Below, piece by piece: positions 61,612 to 64,000 of a DNA stretch of 64,000 bases. The DNA lies in the NCBI GenBank assembly GCA_964429695.1, contig CAYSCS010000022.1:17296-81295 (forward strand). Reading direction: 5' to 3'. Under the pieces are notes generated by a model, which worked only from the letters and a program-made list of their open reading frames with translations, searched no databases and was not told the origin of the DNA. Source of the DNA: CAYSCS01 sp964429695. GTDB taxonomy: Bacteria; Acidobacteriota; Aminicenantia; Aminicenantales; Aminicenantaceae. The position numbers and the translations under genes are program-made. Each line of letters begins with the position of its first letter. Position 1 is the first letter of the stretch.

Positions 61612-62999
61612 AGAATGAAGCGGCTTAAATCCTGGTCTTCGATTATATCCTTTATCTGTTTCTGCACATATTCCCTGTCGATGACTATCTTTTTTTGGGG
61701 AAGGTTCGGCGCTTCGAAGGAGATTTCCTCCATCACTTTCTCCATTATGGTGTGAAGCCTTCTTGCGCCTATGTTTTCAGAGGATTCGTTAACCTTCTCT
61801 GCCATCTCTGCAATCTCATCGATTGCATCTTCGGTGAAGTCTATCTCAACTCCTTCTGTGGCGAGAAGCGCTTTATACTGCTTGATGAGGGCATTTTCTG
61901 GTTCGGTCAGGATTCTTACGAAATCTTTCTTATTTAAAGGTCCGAGTTCTACTCTTATAGGGAACCTCCCCTGGAGTTCGGGGATGAGATCAGAAGGTCG
62001 AGCCACATTGAAAGCTCCCGCTCCTATAAAGAGAACATGGTCAGTCCTTACCAATCCATATCTGGTGTTTACGGTTGTGCCTTCGATGATGGGGAGGAGG
62101 TCTCTTTGAACTCCTTCCCGACTCACTTCTGGACCATGCCCTGACTCACGCCCTGCAATCTTATCCACTTCATCCAGAAAAATGATTCCTGACTGTTCGA
62201 CTCTTTCCACCGCCAGTCTCGCAACCTGGTCCATGTCTATTAACCGCTTCTGCTCATCTTCAAGAAGATATTCTCTAGCTTCCTTGAGCTTCATCTTTCT
62301 CTTTTTGGATTTGTTTCCAAAAAAACCAGGAATTATTTCCTGAATATGAATTCCTATCTCTTCATATCCCGTACTTGAAAAAACTTCAAAAGGAGGACTC
62401 AATCGCTCTTTGACATCGAGCTCAATCATTCTCTCATCAAGCAATCCCTCGCGGAGCTGCTTTCTGAGTTTTTCCCTGGTCTCTCGAAAGCGAAGATGCT
62501 CGTTTTCTTCAAATGAGTCATGCTTCTTGCGTAATGGGGGGAGGAGAAGGTCTAAAATTCTTTCTTCGACGTTGTGTTCTGCTTTTTCTTTTATCTCCTC
62601 AATTTTTTCCTGCTTAACCATGTCCACAGAAATCCTCACCAAATCCCTGATCATCGATTCCACATCCCTCCCCACATAACCAACTTCAGTAAATTTACTG
62701 GCTTCAATTTTCAAGAAAGGAGATGAAGTGAGCTTAGCGAGTCGCCGTGAGATTTCAGTCTTCCCCACCCCTGTAGGTCCTATCATTAATATGTTCTTTG
62801 GAGCAATCTCATCAGCGAGCTCCGGCGGGAGTTTCCTCCTTCTGTACCTATTGCGAAGGGCAATGGCCACTGCTTTCTTAGCAGCCTCCTGACCGATGAT
62901 GTATTTATCCAGTTCGGCCACAATCTCTTTGGGCGTAAGCTCTACATCTTTTGACATGGTGGTCATTTTTTCCAGACTCTGAGGAAGAACCATCGACAT
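61608..62999 (-). CDS. hslU: ATP-dependent protease ATPase subunit HslU
   Basis: The AAA+ unfoldase of the HslUV protease. LTPKEIVAELDKYIIGQEAAKKAV at the start, Walker A GPTGVGKTEISRRL, Walker B GIIFLDEVDKIAG and sensor 2 GARRLHTIMEK are in place, with the inserted I-domain between. 463 residues. ATG 62999 follows the hslV stop directly, with GGAG upstream. Confidence 0.97.
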   Translation of the reverse strand: MSMVLPQSLEKMTTMSKDVELTPKEIVAELDKYIIGQEAAKKAVAIALRNRYRRRKLPPELADEIAPKNILMIGPTGVGKTEISRRLAKLTSSPFLKIEASKFTEVGYVGRDVESMIRDLVRISVDMVKQEKIEEIKEKAEHNVEERILDLLLPPLRKKHDSFEENEHLRFRETREKLRKQLREGLLDERMIELDVKERLSPPFEVFSSTGYEEIGIHIQEIIPGFFGNKSKKRKMKLKEAREYLLEDEQKRLIDMDQVARLAVERVEQSGIIFLDEVDKIAGRESGHGPEVSREGVQRDLLPIIEGTTVNTRYGLVRTDHVLFIGAGAFNVARPSDLIPELQGRFPIRVELGPLNKKDFVRILTEPENALIKQYKALLATEGVEIDFTEDAIDEIAEMAEKVNESSENIGARRLHTIMEKVMEEISFEAPNLPQKKIVIDREYVQKQIKDIIEDQDLSRFIL

Positions 63000-63539
63000 T
63001 TAGAGCTCCTCAACCGTTATTTCATTGTTGGTATAGACACAGATATCTGCGCTTATTTTCATGGCTTCAATGGCTATTTCTCGAGCAGAGAGGTCGGTGT
63101 GCTTGATTAAGGCCCTCGCCACTGCCAAAGCATATGGACCTCCCGAGCCTATGGCGATCACCCCGTCATCAGGCTCAACGACATCTCCAGTCCCAGAAAT
63201 CAAAAAAGAATTCTCCTTATCTGCGACAATCAATAATGCCTCGAGCCTTCTGAGCGCCTTATCAAGACGCCAATCCTTGGCTAGCTCTATTGCTGCTCGG
63301 GAAATGTTTCCTCTATACTCCTCAAGCTTTGCCTCGAATCTGGAAAAAAGTGCAAATGCATCAGAAGTAGCTCCTGAAAATCCTGCCAGAATTTTTCCCT
63401 TATAAAGCGTCCTGATCTTATTGGCTTTCTGCTTAAGGATAGTCTCTCCCATGGTAACCTGACCATCACCAGCCATGGCAATCTTTCCTTTATGACGGAT
63501 GCAGATTATCGTTGTAGATTTTAATCCTGTTTTTTTCAT
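63000..63539 (-). CDS. hslV: ATP-dependent protease peptidase subunit HslV
   Basis: Proteasome-like peptidase. The mature N-terminus is TTIICIRHKGKIAMAGDGQVT with Thr9 as the catalytic residue, so a propeptide of eight residues (MKKTGLKS) must be removed, longer than the single Met seen in E. coli HslV. GSGGPYALAVARAL marks the second conserved block. 179 residues. First gene of the long minus-strand run; its promoter suggests a leaderless or nearly leaderless message. Confidence 0.96.
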   Translation of the reverse strand: MKKTGLKSTTIICIRHKGKIAMAGDGQVTMGETILKQKANKIRTLYKGKILAGFSGATSDAFALFSRFEAKLEEYRGNISRAAIELAKDWRLDKALRRLEALLIVADKENSFLISGTGDVVEPDDGVIAIGSGGPYALAVARALIKHTDLSAREIAIEAMKISADICVYTNNEITVEEL

Positions 63540-63547
63540 CGTTTTTT

Positions 63548-63576
63548 ATCATAATTCATGTCTTATATAATTTCAA
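63548..63576 (-). promoter_or_regulatory. Promoter of hslVU and downstream genes
   Basis: Minus strand: TTGAAA (63576-63571), 17 bases, TATGAT (63553-63548). The predicted start is within a few bases of ATG 63539, and no Shine-Dalgarno is present. TATAAG slightly upstream is an alternative -10. Confidence 0.5.
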
Positions 63577-63725
63577 TGCTGCCAATCCAAAAATTAATTA
63601 AAGAATAATAAATACTTATCTGTAAAAAAATTTAAGTGGTAAAAACTTTTTTAAAAAAAATTTAAATTGAGCCTAACTTTTGCTTGTGCTTGGCTGATTG
63701 AAGTGAAGGTAAAAATGAAAACTTG
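63577..63725. other. A+T-rich gap upstream of hslV
   Basis: Between the hslV promoter and the IS-type hairpin there are runs of A and T and no gene. Together with the hairpin and transposase relic it fills the window from hslV to the right edge. Confidence 0.4.
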
Positions 63726-63741
63726 CCGGGCTAAAGCCCGG
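63726..63741. repeat. Short palindrome, likely IS200/IS605-type end
   Basis: CCGGGCT-AA-AGCCCGG, a perfect 7-base inverted repeat about 26 bases beyond the natural stop of the transposase relic. Elements of the IS200/IS605 group have sub-terminal hairpins of this kind recognised by TnpA. Confidence 0.55.
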
Positions 63742-63767
63742 GGTCTCAGCCCTGTGGCATACTCTGA

Positions 63768-64000
63768 CTATGGGGTGCCTCGCAACTGGCAGATATACTT
63801 CTTTCCTACTTCTTCCTCTACTTTTCCTACCCTCTCGTCAAATTACCCATCCCCCTAAAGCTCTCCCCTCATAAGAATTCTTCCCTCTCCTTAAATTCTT
63901 TCCTCAGCACCCAACTCATGCCACCCTTGAATATCCTCACCACCTCGGCCACCCTGATATGGGTGGCAACTCCACCACAAGATGAGCATGAGCACCTTGT
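63768..64000 (-). mobile_element. Decayed IS200/IS605-type TnpA (HUH transposase), C-terminal part
   Basis: Read on the minus strand from the right edge, three frames together give a TnpA C-terminus. First comes AHAHLVVELPP, with the HUH histidines at codons 63990-63988 and 63984-63982. After a frameshift comes VAEVVRIFKGGMSWVLRKEF ... EEFL, broken by TGA at 63871-63869 where TnpA has Trp. After a further shift comes VGKVEEEVGKKYI, ending at TAG 63770-63768. The N-terminal half lies outside the window. Clearly inactive as written. Confidence 0.78.

Overview
The window reads as one contiguous stretch of a chromosome from a diderm (outer-membrane-bearing) bacterium, moderately A+T-rich, with tightly packed, often 4-bp-overlapping genes. 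BamA, TamB, a SurA-like chaperone, a FadL-type porin, an MsbA-type exporter, lipoproteins and a PilMNOPQ/secretin operon all indicate an outer membrane. The gene mix (polytopic M28 peptidase, membrane spermidine-synthase-like protein, secreted isoaspartyl methyltransferase, PilM-Q ending in lipoproteins) resembles uncultivated Acidobacteriota/Aminicenantes-like lineages, but that placement is an impression and not a demonstrated assignment. No rRNA genes, CRISPR array or intact prophage was seen; one tRNA (Phe) is present.

Layout. 1-3 kb: truA (+) converging on rimI-tsaB (-), then an ADP-ribosylglycohydrolase. 3.1-8.3 kb: a membrane M28 peptidase converging on a sigma / anti-sigma / two exported proteins operon. 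8.3-17.9 kb: sppA (+), then a phosphohexomutase-ftsB-UvrD/RecB-nuclease operon (-), a membrane spermidine-synthase-like protein (+) and an exported PCMT (-). 18.5-25.6 kb: coaD-pilMNOPQ plus two lipoproteins (+), closed by a clear hairpin terminator. 26-35.6 kb: a nine-gene minus-strand run, glycosyltransferase - YdcH-like - ASADH-like - msbA-like - yicC - gmk - coaBC - udg - priA. 35.7 kb: tRNA-Phe. 36-45 kb: galU, fadL-like, nifU-like, clpB, an acidic small protein and mutS. 45.1-46.8 kb: an accessory gap with repeats, a wrecked integrase-type transposase and a truncated repeat protein. 46.8-63.5 kb: pgsA (+) converging on a long minus-strand run (hslV, hslU, lipoprotein, FAH-family, transaldolase, acyl-CoA carboxylase subunits, tamB, bamA, surA-like, fabD). 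The right edge holds a decayed IS200/IS605-type transposase.

How the genes work together. Envelope biogenesis dominates: BamA/TamB/SurA-like for outer-membrane proteins, MsbA-like and a glycosyltransferase for glycolipids, PgsA and FabD for phospholipid and fatty acid synthesis, PilM-Q for a pilus or secretin machine, SppA and HslUV/ClpB for protein turnover. The sigma/anti-sigma operon faces sppA, and both sides carry candidate ECF-type promoter elements, so it may be an envelope-stress module. Its two exported products appear to share a C-terminal domain like that of YvlB/LiaX-type proteins.

The most unusual observations are a PriA whose ATPase motifs are broken while its zinc site is intact, an aspartate-semialdehyde-dehydrogenase-like protein lacking the catalytic cysteine, and an approximately 204-bp intergenic repeat present as two nearly full copies and one partial copy.
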